Shown: piece after piece, positions 5,262 to 5,676 of the stretch
How positions within the stretch are numbered: the stretch's first letter is position 1
Layout of the letters: each line of letters starts with the position of its first letter
Origin: Actinomycetota bacterium
Lineage (GTDB): Bacteria > Actinomycetota > Actinomycetes > Nanopelagicales > Nanopelagicaceae
Length of the DNA stretch: 5,676 bases
Direction: 5' to 3'
Assembly: GCA_027730465.1 (NCBI GenBank)
Contig: JAQCGQ010000053.1
Coordinates: 1 to 5,676 of the forward strand
Position numbers and translations under genes: made by a program
Notes under the pieces: generated by a model
What the model saw: only the letters and a program-made list of their open reading frames with translations
Told to the model about the DNA's origin: nothing
Databases searched by the model: none

Positions 5262-5563
5262 ATGGTGTGATTAAGAGATTTCGTGTGATGGCAATTTGGG
5301 CAGGGGTAATGTCACTCATGCTTTGGTTTATTTATATGCCAACTAAGTACCTTCTTCCTGAGTTCTTTGATGAACGTTTTATTTGGATCACTATTGTCCA
5401 TGGCTACACCTATCCGCTATATCTGCTAGCTGCGCTGCAACTTTGCATTAAGCAGGGAAGATCTTTAATTAGTACCGCCCTTTTCTTACTGGCTGGCACC
5501 TTGCCAGTTGCCTCAATCTGGATAGAAAGAAAGGTCAGAAGAGATAATCCATATAAGGGCTAA
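5258..5563 (+). CDS. DUF3817 family integral membrane protein
   Basis: This 101-residue protein has three hydrophobic helices, about 9-28, 42-63 and 71-90. The conserved parts of DUF3817 are visible: RFRVMA near the start, MPTKYL (27-32), the VHGYTYPLYLLAAL segment with H48-G49, and AGTLPVASIWIERK (79-92) before a basic C-terminal tail. DUF3817 proteins are small membrane proteins of unknown function found mainly in actinobacteria, often near SURF1-type genes. Start ATG 5258 overlaps the SURF1 stop by 4 bp. AGGTAGG (5242-5248) lies 9 bp upstream as a ribosome binding site. Tight coupling to SURF1 suggests a role in oxidase biogenesis or membrane redox maintenance, but that is inferred from context only. 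Confidence 0.88.
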   Translation: MNGVIKRFRVMAIWAGVMSLMLWFIYMPTKYLLPEFFDERFIWITIVHGYTYPLYLLAALQLCIKQGRSLISTALFLLAGTLPVASIWIERKVRRDNPYKG

Positions 5564-5676
5564 ATCCTTTATCTAAACTTCACCTTTAACCCTTGCGTGT
5601 CTGCACAAAACTTTAAGGTTGATAATTTACCTTTGACCTATCTTCCAATACCCCGAGCACAATTAAACAGATTGCG
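5564..5676. other. Unassigned window end; possible gene edge on either strand
   Basis: No convincing terminator follows DUF3817. On the plus strand a frame is open from GTG 5597 to the window end (26 codons, beginning MSAQNFKVDNLPLTYLP). In the same frame, TTG 5633 sits 6 bp after GATAAT (5621-5626), a layout like the leaderless starts elsewhere in the window. On the minus strand two frames could be gene ends: one reads ICLIVLGVLEDRSKVNYQP and stops at 5613, the other NLFNCARGIGR and stops at 5638. None matches a family I recognise, so strand and product stay open. Confidence 0.3.

Noticed and set aside
5590..5615. Terminator after DUF3817
   Set aside because: The only pairing seen (TTGCGTG with TGCACAA-like bases) is short, mismatched and lacks a T-tract.

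Overview
The window is AT-rich but its genes and gene order are actinobacterial. It has a greA–DUF4307 pair, a DrrA/DrrB-type ABC exporter, an actinobacterial Bax-inhibitor/YccA C-terminus and a SURF1–DUF3817 pair. Very short intergenic gaps, stop codons that abut and several apparently leaderless starts suggest a streamlined, low-GC actinobacterium. The freshwater acI / Nanopelagicales group is my best guess. This is an inference from gene content and composition; no marker gene in the window proves it.

Layout. Positions 2-280 (+) hold the C-terminal third of a YccA/BI-1 membrane protein, closed by a good intrinsic terminator at 299-334. That terminator overlaps the 3' end of the next gene, a DHA1-type MFS efflux transporter on the minus strand (313-1500, probably beginning further upstream). 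A divergent spacer of about 80-135 bp separates it from a two-gene plus-strand operon (1637-3427) encoding a DrrA-like ATPase and its ABC-2 permease. The permease stop codon directly abuts the stop codon of convergent greA (minus, 3428-3910). greA lies 12 bp downstream of DUF4307 (minus, 3923-4327). A 66-bp divergent spacer with two abutting palindromes leads to an unlisted 45-aa single-pass membrane protein (4394-4531, +). This is followed by SURF1 (4548-5261) and a DUF3817 membrane protein (5258-5563), which overlap by 4 bp. The last 113 bp cannot be assigned with confidence.

How the genes work together. The MFS and ABC systems both look like exporters of small hydrophobic compounds and share one divergent control region. 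GreA rescues backtracked RNA polymerase. SURF1 helps assemble the haem-copper cytochrome oxidase, and its two small membrane neighbours may share its transcript. Several starts (ABC ATPase, DUF4307, SURF1, possibly greA) have no Shine-Dalgarno sequence but carry a TANNNT hexamer 6-9 bp upstream, the arrangement expected for leaderless or near-leaderless mRNAs.

I see no CRISPR array, mobile element, tRNA or rRNA, and nothing that amounts to a clearly new defence or metabolic system. The points most worth a second look are the 45-aa protein, the palindromic spacer before it, the unclear N-terminus of the MFS gene, and the recurring leaderless-promoter pattern.
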